Of a stretch of 64,000 nucleotides of DNA, positions 23,700 to 31,920 are shown piece after piece. This DNA comes from Desulfomonilaceae bacterium (GTDB lineage: Bacteria; Desulfobacterota; Desulfomonilia; Desulfomonilales; Desulfomonilaceae). The translations under genes were made by a program, and so were the position numbers. Below the pieces are notes generated by a model. The model had not been told where the DNA came from. It saw nothing but the letters and a program-made list of their open reading frames with translations, and made no database searches. How positions within the stretch are numbered: position 1 is the first letter of the stretch; every line of letters begins with the position of its first letter. The stretch is taken from NCBI GenBank assembly GCA_041662605.1, contig JBAZSD010000003.1, forward strand, positions 124,001 through 188,000, in the 5' to 3' direction.

Positions 23700-25004
23700 T
23701 CAGGACCTTTTCGCTGTAACAGGTGGTTTGGGTTTGGTTTTGTGTCCGTTTTTATTCTCTTTTGACGCCAACTTCTTTTTGTCGGGAACTCGCGGCACCA
23801 TAATTTTTTGTCCCCTTTTCAGCCTGCGAGACAAATTGATGTCAGGGTTGATCTGGGCCAACATTTCTTTAGAAATTCCATATCTTTTTGTTAGCCCATG
23901 AACGCTATCACCTTTTCTCACCAAATGAACCACGTGCCCATTATTTGGGGACTCCTCCGGCAAATTTTTCAAGCCTGCTATTATGGCGTCCTTTTTTCCC
24001 TGAGGAACTCTAATCGGATAGGGGGAGCCTTCAGAAGGGGTCACCCCACGAACAAGCGCCGGATTCAACTCCATCATCGAAGTGGAAGAAACTCCTAAAA
24101 CACCTGCCAATTTGGCCAGTGAATAGCTCCCATCAATTGGAGCCAGTTCCGTCTTCTCGTCGCGCTCCTTTGGAGCAATCCTCTGAAATCCATACCGTTC
24201 AGGGTTTTTGGCGATTATGGCCAGCGCCTGGAAACGAGGCAAAAACTCTTTAGTCTCACGTCTGAGCATCCGACTGGAACAAATGTCCTCATATTCGTTA
24301 GCGTCTTCTTTGCACAACACCTTATTGAGTTTGTTTTCTCCGGAATTGTATGCGCTGAGCGCAAGCCGCCAGCAACCAAACATACCATACAGGTCTTTCA
24401 AATATGTCAGAGCGGCTGTAGTTGATTTGGCTGGGTCTAGACGTTCGTCGACGTAGCTATCTACCCTAAGGCCATAACTCCTGGCTGTCGCCGGCATAAA
24501 TTGCCACATTCCCAGAGCGTTCGCTGGAGATCTAGCTTCTGGATTAGCCCCGGATTCTAGGAGAAAAAGATATGCAAGCTCTTCAGGAAGGTGATGCTTT
24601 TGAGTTTGTTCTTTGACCATAGGTAGATATCTTGTAGCCTGGGATAAATAATTCCGGGTAGAGTCTCTTCTTTCGTATGCGTATTCCCTCAGAAATTTTC
24701 TGACACGCGGTTCATTAGTTTCTAATGGTATGGGAGGATAGCTTCCTGGTTTGCTTGAACCAAAAAAGGACTTTTCAGAACCAAAGTCGAACACCCTGGA
24801 AATCGCATTAGATATCGAAGAGGGATTGGAACCGTCCCTTTTCACAATCCCAAAAGAGGACCCGCAACTGGCTAGCGAGACAACTGCTATAGCAACTGAA
24901 ATGAGCCTCAAGAAGACACAAAAAGATGGTTTCTTCAGGTTGTAGAAAACTTTGTCCGGGATAGCGCCGCAGTTCAAGAACTCCTCCACCGTTTTATTGC
25001 CCAT
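23700..25004 (-). CDS. mltD: MltD-like lytic murein transglycosylase lipoprotein with LysM
   Basis: Cleaves peptidoglycan glycan strands; probably an outer-membrane lipoprotein. The N-terminal hydrophobic stretch ends in the lipobox LASC. The SLT domain follows: FLLESGANPEARSPANALGMWQFMPATARSYGL with the catalytic Glu in ESG, then ALSAYNSGENKLNKVL. Near the C-terminus is a LysM repeat (HVVHLVRKGDSVHGLTKRYGI...INPDINLSRRLKRGQKIMVP), then a Lys-rich tail. The ATG at 25004 is a choice made to keep a compact signal peptide (434 aa). The frame is open to 25052 and no clear ribosome site marks either start. Confidence 0.88.
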   Translation of the reverse strand: MGNKTVEEFLNCGAIPDKVFYNLKKPSFCVFLRLISVAIAVVSLASCGSSFGIVKRDGSNPSSISNAISRVFDFGSEKSFFGSSKPGSYPPIPLETNEPRVRKFLREYAYERRDSTRNYLSQATRYLPMVKEQTQKHHLPEELAYLFLLESGANPEARSPANALGMWQFMPATARSYGLRVDSYVDERLDPAKSTTAALTYLKDLYGMFGCWRLALSAYNSGENKLNKVLCKEDANEYEDICSSRMLRRETKEFLPRFQALAIIAKNPERYGFQRIAPKERDEKTELAPIDGSYSLAKLAGVLGVSSTSMMELNPALVRGVTPSEGSPYPIRVPQGKKDAIIAGLKNLPEESPNNGHVVHLVRKGDSVHGLTKRYGISKEMLAQINPDINLSRRLKRGQKIMVPRVPDKKKLASKENKNGHKTKPKPPVTAKRS

Positions 25005-25120
25005 TCCAGAAAAGCGTATCGGCGTTCGGGGCCTACAGTCGATTGCGTCCAACCCAAACTCTGACGAATATTATCACATTTATTGAACAAGGTGAAGAAT
25101 AGAGAGGCTTCGGAGGATAA

Positions 25121-25852
25121 CTATTTAGAATCTGACTGAAAAATCACATTGATTTGCCCGGGGTGGACATCCAGATTCCCGTTATACTCGGTGATAAGAT
25201 TCCTTAGCGCAATCATGCCTAACCTCGAACGAGCCGGAATCTGCTGAAGAAGATTCCAACCTTCAGATCTACCGGGATCCCACCTGATCGAAACCGAATC
25301 CTCCTCTGGGGTCGATCTCAAGCGAATCCCCATTCGCTTGTCATAGTTGGCGTCTTTGCCTCGATGAGAGGATTCTAGGAATTCAACTTGGTTTCTAGCT
25401 GAAACGAGACATTGGCCTACTGCGAGATCCAGAATTCCAGACGGAATACTCAAATCCCTAAAGGGTCCTTCTTTTTGAAAATCTACATCAATTCCCCTAG
25501 CGATGAATTGCTGCCGCCGGAGTTCATATACTCTTTCAAATGATGTCTTGATATTCCCAGACACACTGCCAGTTGTGGACAAACACGTGTATTTCCTAAC
25601 ACCGCTAATGGCCTCGGAAGCCTTGAAAGCCAAATTTTTTATAGTTACTATCTTGTCTTCAAAAAATTTAGTTTCAGCCTCATCCAAGCCAAGCCTCTGA
25701 AATTTAAGTCTAAAAACCTCGCATGTCAGGGATATAGCATTCAAAGGCTGAACGACTTCGTGAGCCATACCCCCGACAAGCTCGGGAAAAACCGTGCAGA
25801 CCAATAACTCCTCGTCGGATAATTCAACTAGGTCGTCGACAGAAAAAGTCAC
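25121..25852 (-). CDS. Histidine-kinase-like protein with degenerate ATPase domain
   Basis: Residues about 25-95 resemble a dimerisation/phosphoacceptor helix: ELVGGMAHEVVQPLNAISL has the H-box layout with a His followed by Glu. The C-terminal part looks like a remnant of the kinase ATPase domain: LAVGQCLVSARNQVEF where an N-box is expected, and LGMIALRNLITEYNGNLDV where a G2 box would be. The usual DxGxG and GxGLGL glycine loops are absent, so ATP binding is doubtful. There is no sensor or membrane segment. GTG at 25852 has AAGGA about 6 nt upstream; TTG at 25858 is the alternative. It begins 9 nt after the RNase Y gene and is probably cotranscribed with it. Confidence 0.7.
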   Translation of the reverse strand: MTFSVDDLVELSDEELLVCTVFPELVGGMAHEVVQPLNAISLTCEVFRLKFQRLGLDEAETKFFEDKIVTIKNLAFKASEAISGVRKYTCLSTTGSVSGNIKTSFERVYELRRQQFIARGIDVDFQKEGPFRDLSIPSGILDLAVGQCLVSARNQVEFLESSHRGKDANYDKRMGIRLRSTPEEDSVSIRWDPGRSEGWNLLQQIPARSRLGMIALRNLITEYNGNLDVHPGQINVIFQSDSK

Positions 25853-25861
25853 TATCAATCC

Positions 25862-27430
25862 TTACCTAGCATATTCTACCGCTCTACTTTCCCGAATAAC
25901 TACTATCTTGATCTGCCCCGGGTATGAAAGTTCTTTTTCAATTTTTTTCCGTATGTCCCTGGCAAGCAAGGTCAAATGTTCATCCCGAATGTTTGAATTT
26001 TCAACAATGATCCTGATCTCCCGGCCAGCCTGGATGGCGAAAGATTTACTGACACCTTTGAAGGAATCCGCAATTCGTTCCAGATCTTCGAGCCTCTTGA
26101 CATAATTCTCCAGCATTTCGCGTCTTGCCCCAGGTCGGGCTGCGGAAAGCGTATCAGCGGCCTGCACCAGAACGGCAATGGCGCTTGTAGGATCTTCATC
26201 ACCATGATGAGAAGCGATCGCGTTTACAATCAGAGGGGATTCACCATAACGTCTGGCTATGTCAGCCCCTATAATGGCATGGGCCCCTTCTACTTCATGA
26301 TCTATCGCTTTCCCAACATCGTGAAGCAATCCTGCTCTTTTTGCTTTTTTCTGGTTGAGCCCAAGTTCGGCAGCCATTATGCCGCAGAGGAACGCTACTT
26401 CGATTGAATGCTGGTACACGTTTTGAGCGAACGAAGTCCTGTATTTGAGTTTACCAAGAAGCTTGATGAGTTCAGGATTAATCCCGTGAACACCCACATC
26501 GAAACTCGCCTGCTCTCCAGCCTCGACGATGGCGTCCTCCATCTCTTGCGTGACTTTCTTTACTATCTCTTCAATTCTGGCAGGATGGATACGACCATCG
26601 TTAACAAGTCGTTCCAGGGCAATTCTGGCTATTTCGCGCCTGATAGAGTTATACCCTGAAAGGATTACCGCCTCAGGGGTGTCATCAATTATAAGGTCTA
26701 CGCCAGTAGCGGCTTCAATAGCCCTGATATTTCTTCCCTCCCTGCCTATTATTCGCCCCTTCATCTCCTCGTTAGGCAGATTAACCACGGAAACGGTCCT
26801 TTCAGCCACAAAATCAGCCGCATATCTACCTATGGCTGTTGAGACGATTTCTTTAGCTTTTTTATCCGATTGAGCCTGAGTCTCTTCTTCAATTTGCCTT
26901 ATGATTCTGGCGCTCTCCATGCGGGTTTCATCTTCAACTTTTTTGAGAAGCATTTCACGCGCTTCGGCTGTTGACAGGCCAGCCAGAGTCTCAAGCTTAT
27001 CCTGCTGTTTCTTTACAAGATTTTCTGCTTCACGTTCCTTGTCTTTTATTCGCTTTTGACTAGAATCAATTTCTCTCTCATGCTTGGTAAGCTGAACGTC
27101 CTTTTGTTCAAGTTGAGTGGCCTTTCTTTCAAGATTTTCATCTTTTTTGAGAAGTCGAGCCTCTCTAGCCGAAAGTTCAGACCGTCTTTCTTTGATTTCA
27201 TTTTCGAGTTCCGCTCTGGCCTGGAACAATTGGTCCTTGGTCTGGAGCAGAGCTTCTTTCTTAATTGTTTCCGCTTCTTTTTGGGCGTTCTTGACTATTT
27301 GATCTGCATTTGACCTAGCTGATTCAATACGTCTTTTATCAAGAACTCTCGCGACCGCATACCCTGCCCCGAGACCCAAAATTATCGCTGAAAAAGCAAA
27401 CACATAAACAAAAAAGGGAATCGAACCCAC
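25862..27430 (-). CDS. rny: Ribonuclease Y
   Basis: A membrane-anchored endoribonuclease that starts mRNA decay. The 522 residues show one N-terminal transmembrane helix (about 5-28), a long coiled coil rich in Lys, Glu and Arg (about 30-190), and a KH domain (GRIIGREGRNIRAIEAATGVDLIIDDTPE). The HD hydrolase domain has the His-Asp pair in RAGLLHDVGKAID and later SHHGDE. The start is GTG at 27430 with GGAGGGGG upstream. It lies about 230 nt after the 6S RNA gene, with a promoter candidate in between. Confidence 0.97.
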   Translation of the reverse strand: MGSIPFFVYVFAFSAIILGLGAGYAVARVLDKRRIESARSNADQIVKNAQKEAETIKKEALLQTKDQLFQARAELENEIKERRSELSAREARLLKKDENLERKATQLEQKDVQLTKHEREIDSSQKRIKDKEREAENLVKKQQDKLETLAGLSTAEAREMLLKKVEDETRMESARIIRQIEEETQAQSDKKAKEIVSTAIGRYAADFVAERTVSVVNLPNEEMKGRIIGREGRNIRAIEAATGVDLIIDDTPEAVILSGYNSIRREIARIALERLVNDGRIHPARIEEIVKKVTQEMEDAIVEAGEQASFDVGVHGINPELIKLLGKLKYRTSFAQNVYQHSIEVAFLCGIMAAELGLNQKKAKRAGLLHDVGKAIDHEVEGAHAIIGADIARRYGESPLIVNAIASHHGDEDPTSAIAVLVQAADTLSAARPGARREMLENYVKRLEDLERIADSFKGVSKSFAIQAGREIRIIVENSNIRDEHLTLLARDIRKKIEKELSYPGQIKIVVIRESRAVEYAR

Positions 27431-27523
27431 AACCCCCTCCGTATAATTTTATTTGGCGGGACGTTAAGGCGGAGAAGCTGACTAAGATGAGGGACTCATT
27501 CTGTTAAATGTCCAAGGGTTATA

Positions 27524-27551
27524 GTATTAGGCCGATAATCACTAATTTCAA
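27524..27551 (-). promoter_or_regulatory. Putative rny promoter
   Basis: On the minus strand TTGAAA (27546-27551) and TAATAC (27524-27529) are 16 nt apart, about 95 nt before the rny GTG start. It lies downstream of the 6S RNA, so rny could be transcribed separately. The 27431-27664 stretch otherwise shows no gene. Confidence 0.4.
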
Positions 27552-27664
27552 TTCTATATGTAGAACCCTGAACTACCATCCAGAGGCTTCAGCGCACATC
27601 CCGGTTGTTGGGTGTAAAACAAAATACAGGTTACTTTTGGTTGTATCCCCCGCAATCAGCCGTT

Positions 27665-27803
27665 GAAATAGAACTTTTGAACCTGGTTTCCCAGGTGGGA
27701 TCCTGACGATTGTTTCAGGCTACCTACTTCGATGGCAGGCATGCTCACCACAATCGGGTACGGTTCCCAATTTTCGAGTGTTGGCTCAAAAATTTTCTAT
27801 TTC
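27665..27803 (-). ncRNA. ssrS: 6S RNA
   Basis: The minus strand begins directly after the zapA stop and forms a 6S-type rod. The closing stem pairs GAAATAGAA (27795-27803) with TTCTATTTC (27665-27673) perfectly and continues as TTTTGAGCC with GGTTCAAAA (one G-U). An apical stem CGATTGT/ACAATCG encloses GTGGTGAGCATGC, and the GGTGAGCATGC string is also found in E. coli 6S RNA in the same relative place. CACCTGGGAAACCAGGTTCAA resembles the 3' part of E. coli 6S. Location after zapA is the usual one in proteobacteria. It sequesters sigma-70 RNA polymerase. The length seen (about 139 nt) is short, and the exact ends are uncertain. Confidence 0.78.
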
Positions 27804-28232
27804 TCACGAACTGCGCAGGGGAATCTTGACATCGGTCTCTTCAAGATCACAGGGAGTTAAGAGACCGTTTTGTTCTTCCTCCACTTTCTCGATTCCATCC
27901 TGAATCGTCTGCCTGCACTGGAAAAACTCATCAGTTACATTTAGCAAAGTAAGCACAGCGAGATCAAATGTAGTTACAACCTTTGATTTTTCCTTGATCT
28001 CTTCGGACCGAGCGTTGATAAAATCAACAAGCTTTTCTACATACTCTCCGGCCCCGTGACCGCGAACATTATATTGCCGGCCGAAGAGGGTCACTTTTAC
28101 CGCTTGAAAGTCTTGGTCGTTTTCTGACTCGGAAAATCTTGAAACCACTCCTTGCCCTTGTTTCAGGTAAAAGCCTCCAACTACTCGAAATTCGTCTCTG
28201 ACCACCCTTTGCCGTTTTTCATCTCGATCCAC
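27804..28232 (-). CDS. zapA: Cell division protein ZapA
   Basis: A FtsZ-bundling Z-ring protein. The core from about residue 44 fits ZapA: VKVTLFGRQYNVRG, then a long coiled-coil segment (EYVEKLVDFINARSEEIKEKSKVVTTFDLAVLTLLNVTDEFFQ). The first 40 residues (from GTG 28232) are not typical, so the real start may be further in; no strong ribosome site settles it. The gene follows a consensus promoter at 28266-28293 and precedes 6S RNA, as in many proteobacteria. It probably supplies the primary transcript from which 6S RNA is processed. Confidence 0.85.
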   Translation of the reverse strand: MDRDEKRQRVVRDEFRVVGGFYLKQGQGVVSRFSESENDQDFQAVKVTLFGRQYNVRGHGAGEYVEKLVDFINARSEEIKEKSKVVTTFDLAVLTLLNVTDEFFQCRQTIQDGIEKVEEEQNGLLTPCDLEETDVKIPLRSS

Positions 28233-28265
28233 AAATCATTCAAAACTGCCTCAGAATCTAATTTA

Positions 28266-28293
28266 ATTATATTTTATTAAGTGTTGGTGTCAA
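28266..28293 (-). promoter_or_regulatory. Consensus sigma-70 promoter for zapA-6S RNA
   Basis: On the minus strand a perfect TTGACA (28288-28293) and perfect TATAAT (28266-28271) are separated by 16 nt. This is the strongest promoter match in the window, about 30 nt upstream of the annotated zapA start. It fits an abundant RNA such as 6S being made from this transcript. Confidence 0.75.
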
Positions 28294-28401
28294 GCTATAT
28301 CTGGACGGAAAACACCTGTTCAGGCTATGGTTTGTCCGCGTAACTAATAGATGTTATTTGTTAAATGGCTCGTCCAACAAAGACTTGCGTGTTGTTTCAC
28401 T

Positions 28402-28731
28402 TCACAACCCCGGGTCCATTCCGACAAATGCGCAGGTCTCCCTGAGCTTTTCAATTTTTCTATGAAATGTGTTTCTACTTAGCCCCAAGCTGCGCGCGGC
28501 CCTGAGTTTGTTTCCTTGACTCCTCTCCAGCGCCTTTATGATAAGTCTTTTCTCGACCTCTCCCATTATGAGAGGATGAATTCCTTCCACATTATTGTCA
28601 ACAAGATACTCGACCAACGAATCTAACGAATCTCCGATGCTCGTTTTCCAGAGGTCTCCAGAGCCTTGGTCATCGCTGGACTTTTCCGATCCAGCGGCAA
28701 TTGGGCTGGTCGTTCTCTCCCCAAGTTTCAT
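28402..28731 (-). CDS. fis: Fis-family helix-turn-helix protein
   Basis: A 109-residue DNA-binding protein. The C-terminal half has the Fis/NtrC-type HTH: VEKRLIIKALERSQGNKLRAARSLGLSRNTFHRKIEKL (about residues 58-96). The N-terminal half has an Ala/Ser-rich stretch followed by a helix (SLDSLVEYLVDNN). It follows dusB with a 4-nt ATGA overlap, the same dusB-fis arrangement as in enterobacteria, which supports a Fis-like nucleoid or regulatory role. It could also be a stand-alone derivative of an NtrC-type C-terminus. Confidence 0.85.
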   Translation of the reverse strand: MKLGERTTSPIAAGSEKSSDDQGSGDLWKTSIGDSLDSLVEYLVDNNVEGIHPLIMGEVEKRLIIKALERSQGNKLRAARSLGLSRNTFHRKIEKLRETCAFVGMDPGL

Positions 28732-29693
28732 GGAATCCTTACCTTTCCAAAAAAATTTTCTATGAACGCCAGAACTCGTTCAGGGGCGTTCTCTCTGAAC
28801 ACCTGGAATCTGAATTCCGCAGCTCCGGGAATGGCTCTAGAATACCAACCCAAGTGTTTACGCATTTTTTGCACACCCTTCAAAATTCCATCCCACCTGA
28901 CCTGATCTTCGAAGTGAGCAGCAATTATCTCACTCATGGAGTTTTCGAACTTTCCGACTGTCCAACCAAACATCTTCTCCAATATCTTTCTCGGGAACCA
29001 GGGACTTCCGAGAGCCCCCTTCCCTACCATAACACCATCGCATCCTGTTTTCTGTACCATTCTAATGGCGTCTTCAACATTTGACACCCCTCCATTGCCG
29101 ATAACAGGAATGGACAACCTGTATTTGACCTCTCCTATCAAATCCAGAGATACAGGACCAGTATGGCCACCGGACTTACTTCTGCCATGAGCGATTATGG
29201 CGTCGGCGCCTTCATTTTCTGCCACTCTAGCCAATTCTGGAGCGATATTATTCTTTTCATCCCAACCTGTTCTCATTTTAACGGTAAGAGGTATTGATAT
29301 CGAATTTCTAACGGAACTAATGATTCTGCCAGCCAACCCAAGATCTCGCATAAGGGCCACTCCACCTCCCGATCCTACCACCTGCCTGGCCGGACATCCC
29401 ATATTGATGTCTACCGCAGACGCTGAGCCCTGATCTTCAATAATTCTTGCGCATTCAGCCATCATTTCCGGGTCCCTGCCAACGATTTGGAAAATAACCG
29501 GAACCCTGTGGTCCCTGATGTCCATTGTGGCCAAAATCTTATGAGCCCTTACAACTGCGTCACAACTGATCATCTCCGTCCACAAAGCTGACACGCCGAA
29601 GTGTTGAATCATCCTCCTAAATGGGGGATCAGTTATCCCCGCCATTGGAGCCATAAAAACAGCTCCATCCAGGTCTAGATTACCGATCTTCAT
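28728..29693 (-). CDS. dusB: tRNA-dihydrouridine synthase
   Basis: An FMN-dependent reductase of uridines in the tRNA D-loop. The 321 residues show VFMAPMAGITDPPFR at the N-terminus, then VDINMGCPARQVVGSGGGVALMRD with the catalytic Cys, TVKMRTGWDE, AIIAHGRSKSGGHTGP, PVIGNGGV and GCDGVMVGKGALGSPW. The ATG at 29693 is preferred because the family starts there; upstream in-frame codons fall inside glmU. It overlaps the end of glmU by 14 nt and the fis start by 4 nt, forming a glmU-dusB-fis unit. Confidence 0.94.
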   Translation of the reverse strand: MKIGNLDLDGAVFMAPMAGITDPPFRRMIQHFGVSALWTEMISCDAVVRAHKILATMDIRDHRVPVIFQIVGRDPEMMAECARIIEDQGSASAVDINMGCPARQVVGSGGGVALMRDLGLAGRIISSVRNSISIPLTVKMRTGWDEKNNIAPELARVAENEGADAIIAHGRSKSGGHTGPVSLDLIGEVKYRLSIPVIGNGGVSNVEDAIRMVQKTGCDGVMVGKGALGSPWFPRKILEKMFGWTVGKFENSMSEIIAAHFEDQVRWDGILKGVQKMRKHLGWYSRAIPGAAEFRFQVFRENAPERVLAFIENFFGKVRIP

Positions 29694-31071
29694 TTTTGGA
29701 ATTGGGGCCCTGTCCAAAACGAAGAGGAAAAACTTTTTGTTTCGACCTGGAAACAGCCAAAGAATTCGGAGGCACATCCCGGGTAATAGTGCTCCCTGCT
29801 CCTATGACGCTACCTGAACCTATTCGGACAGGAGCCACAAATTGCACGTCCGAACCCACAAAGCAGTTGTCCTCAATTATCGTAGGATGCTTTTTCTTTC
29901 CATCATAATTACATGTGATAGCGCCACAACCGATGTTCACATTTTCGCCTATATGACTGTCACCAAGATAAGTCAAATGAGCAGCTTTGGTTCCAACCCC
30001 TATGAATGTGTTCTTAACTTCTACGAAATTTCCTATTCTAGCGTTTCTCCCAATCTTCGCATTTGGCCTTAAATGGGCCATAGGGCCTATTGACACATCG
30101 TGCTGAACTTCGACTTTATCCAGTTTGGACCCCAAAAGAATACGCACTCTGTGCTCTATCTTGGAATCATTTATCAAACAACCTGGTTCCACCAGGCAGT
30201 CCTCTCCAATTGAAGTGTTTCCGGTTATCATTACATTGGGGCAAATTGTCGTGTCCGGACCAATGGATATTCCGAAATCTCCATAAAAGGATGACGGATC
30301 TTGGAGAGTGACTCCATCCGACATCAGTCTTAGTCGTATACGGTCCCACACAGCATGGTTGGCAACCGCTAAATCAGATCTACTGTTCACACCTACGACA
30401 ACAGAAGAGTCTTCTGTGTTGCACGCATGAACCTTGACGCCGATTTTGTTAGCTTCCGAAACAACATCGGTGAGGTAATATTCCTTCTGACTGTTGTCAG
30501 CTTTAATTTTCCCCAGCAAGTTGAACAGCAGGGCGGCCTGAATAATGTATATACCGGTGTTTACTTCAAGGACAGTCTTCTCAGAATCGCTAGCGTCCTT
30601 TTCTTCAACTATTTTTGCCACGTAATCCGCGTCATCCCGTATGATTCGACCATAGCCAAAAGGGCTCTTTAGGTGAGTGGTGAATACGCTGAGCAAACTT
30701 GATCTCTCGTCGTGAAACCTCATAAAGCGTTCTAGAGTATCTGACCTGATGAGCGGAGTATCCCCGCACATTATCAACACGTGGCCCTCAAATTTTTCAA
30801 ACAAAGCCGAACATTGCTTTACTGCGTGTCCGGTACCTAACTGCGGCTCCTGCTGCACAAAATCAAGATTCCGGGATTTAAACCGAAGCATAACCTCTTC
30901 TGCCTGATGGCCAACCACAACTACTGTTCTGTCAACGTCTAAACTCCTGACAGCGTCCAGAACGTAGGCTAGCATTGGCCTACCAGCAACTGGATGGAGC
31001 ACTTTACAAAAATTCGACTTCATACGCGTTCCCTTGCCGGCAGCAAGGATAACAGCGCCATAATGTTTCAT
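29680..31071 (-). CDS. glmU: Bifunctional UDP-N-acetylglucosamine pyrophosphorylase/glucosamine-1-P acetyltransferase
   Basis: Makes UDP-GlcNAc for peptidoglycan and LPS. The 463 residues start with the nucleotidyltransferase motif VILAAGKGTRMKS, then LGTGHAVKQC, MCGDTPLI, FGYGRI and EVNTGIYI (domain to about 230). A left-handed beta helix with hexapeptide repeats follows. The acetyltransferase active-site region is seen as GNFVEVKN, KAAHLTYLGDS and GCGAITCNYDGKKKH. The ATG is at 31071. A promoter candidate lies about 45 nt upstream. It supplies the same pathway as the GlmS-like protein at 40271. Confidence 0.97.
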   Translation of the reverse strand: MKHYGAVILAAGKGTRMKSNFCKVLHPVAGRPMLAYVLDAVRSLDVDRTVVVVGHQAEEVMLRFKSRNLDFVQQEPQLGTGHAVKQCSALFEKFEGHVLIMCGDTPLIRSDTLERFMRFHDERSSLLSVFTTHLKSPFGYGRIIRDDADYVAKIVEEKDASDSEKTVLEVNTGIYIIQAALLFNLLGKIKADNSQKEYYLTDVVSEANKIGVKVHACNTEDSSVVVGVNSRSDLAVANHAVWDRIRLRLMSDGVTLQDPSSFYGDFGISIGPDTTICPNVMITGNTSIGEDCLVEPGCLINDSKIEHRVRILLGSKLDKVEVQHDVSIGPMAHLRPNAKIGRNARIGNFVEVKNTFIGVGTKAAHLTYLGDSHIGENVNIGCGAITCNYDGKKKHPTIIEDNCFVGSDVQFVAPVRIGSGSVIGAGSTITRDVPPNSLAVSRSKQKVFPLRFGQGPNSKNEDR

Positions 31072-31111
31072 GTTTACGGATATCCATTCTATAGAAAGAT
31101 CAAACTAGAAA

Positions 31112-31138
31112 ATTATATTTTCGTAGAAGAAGTGTCAA
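31112..31138 (-). promoter_or_regulatory. Putative glmU promoter
   Basis: On the minus strand a perfect TTGACA (31133-31138) and a perfect TATAAT (31112-31117) are separated by only 15 nt, upstream of glmU. The hexamers are consensus but the spacing is short. Nothing else was recognised in the 31072-31353 gap. Confidence 0.5.
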
Positions 31139-31353
31139 GGTTAATTGGGCTCAGTGAAAGTAAGACGAACCTACATGTTCAAAAACATTTAACCTTTTTG
31201 CTGACGCGTGTTGTAAATTCGATCTCTTCTTCCCACTGCAAGGAATCGTCCAAAAATGTGTTAGAGTAAGAGGTCGAACCTGACTGAGAATTCTCTTCCT
31301 GGATCGAATTAACGACACGATACCAAATTCCCTAATCCGGAGTTAAGAAATTG

Positions 31354-31920
31354 ATGCTGACAACCCTCAAATTTGCCGTTCTAGGTTCGGCCCATGAACC
31401 AACACATTCTGAAGTATCCAAGATGGCCTTTCAATTAGGTCGTGAGATCGCCAAAACAAAAGGTATAGTCCTTACAGGTGGTTGCCCGGGTTTGCCTCAC
31501 AGGGCTTCTCTGGGAGCCAGAAGTGTTGGAGGATTAACCGTCGCTGTTTCCCCTGCCATGAACAGAAAGGAACATGTGGAGAAATATTGCTATCCTTATG
31601 ACAGCGATGTCACGATGTTCACAGGAATGGGAAACAAGGGGCGAAACGTTATTCTGGTCAGGAGCGCTGATATTGCGCTGTTCATAGGTGGCGGCATCGG
31701 AACTCTCAACGAGTTTACTATAGCGTTTGATGAATTTACGGATGAAAAGGTTATAGGGATTTTATCCGGAAGTGGGGGAATATCAGACCAGTTGTCCGAA
31801 ATTGCTTTGTGGTCGAAGAGAACTCCTGCAGCGCCATTTCTGATCGAATCGGACCCTACGGTTCTCGTTCTAAGAGTATTCCAAAAGTTTGCCAATAGAA
31901 ATTGTCCTGATCTTAAATGA
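31354..31920 (+). CDS. LOG/SLOG-family Rossmann protein (TIGR00725-like)
   Basis: About 188 residues with a lysine-decarboxylase-like (LOG) fold: FAVLGSAHEPT at the N-terminus, IVLTGGCPGLPHRASLGARSVGG (the nucleotide-binding GG-x-GL region) and FIGGGIGTLNEFTIAFDE in place of the canonical PGGxGTxxE. Family members bind or cleave nucleotide ribosides; the actual substrate is unknown. The ATG at 31354 or the TTG three bases earlier are equally plausible, with GGAG 8-11 nt upstream. Its stop overlaps the start of the heparinase-like gene by 4 nt (ATGA), indicating tight coupling. Confidence 0.8.
   Translation: MLTTLKFAVLGSAHEPTHSEVSKMAFQLGREIAKTKGIVLTGGCPGLPHRASLGARSVGGLTVAVSPAMNRKEHVEKYCYPYDSDVTMFTGMGNKGRNVILVRSADIALFIGGGIGTLNEFTIAFDEFTDEKVIGILSGSGGISDQLSEIALWSKRTPAAPFLIESDPTVLVLRVFQKFANRNCPDLK

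Noticed and set aside
25121..25852. Functional sensor histidine kinase
   Set aside because: The glycine-rich ATP-binding boxes and a sensor domain are missing, and there is no adjacent response regulator.
26204..27313. Several plus-strand frames opposite RNase Y
   Set aside because: They mirror the coiled-coil codons of rny and have no ribosome sites or family features.
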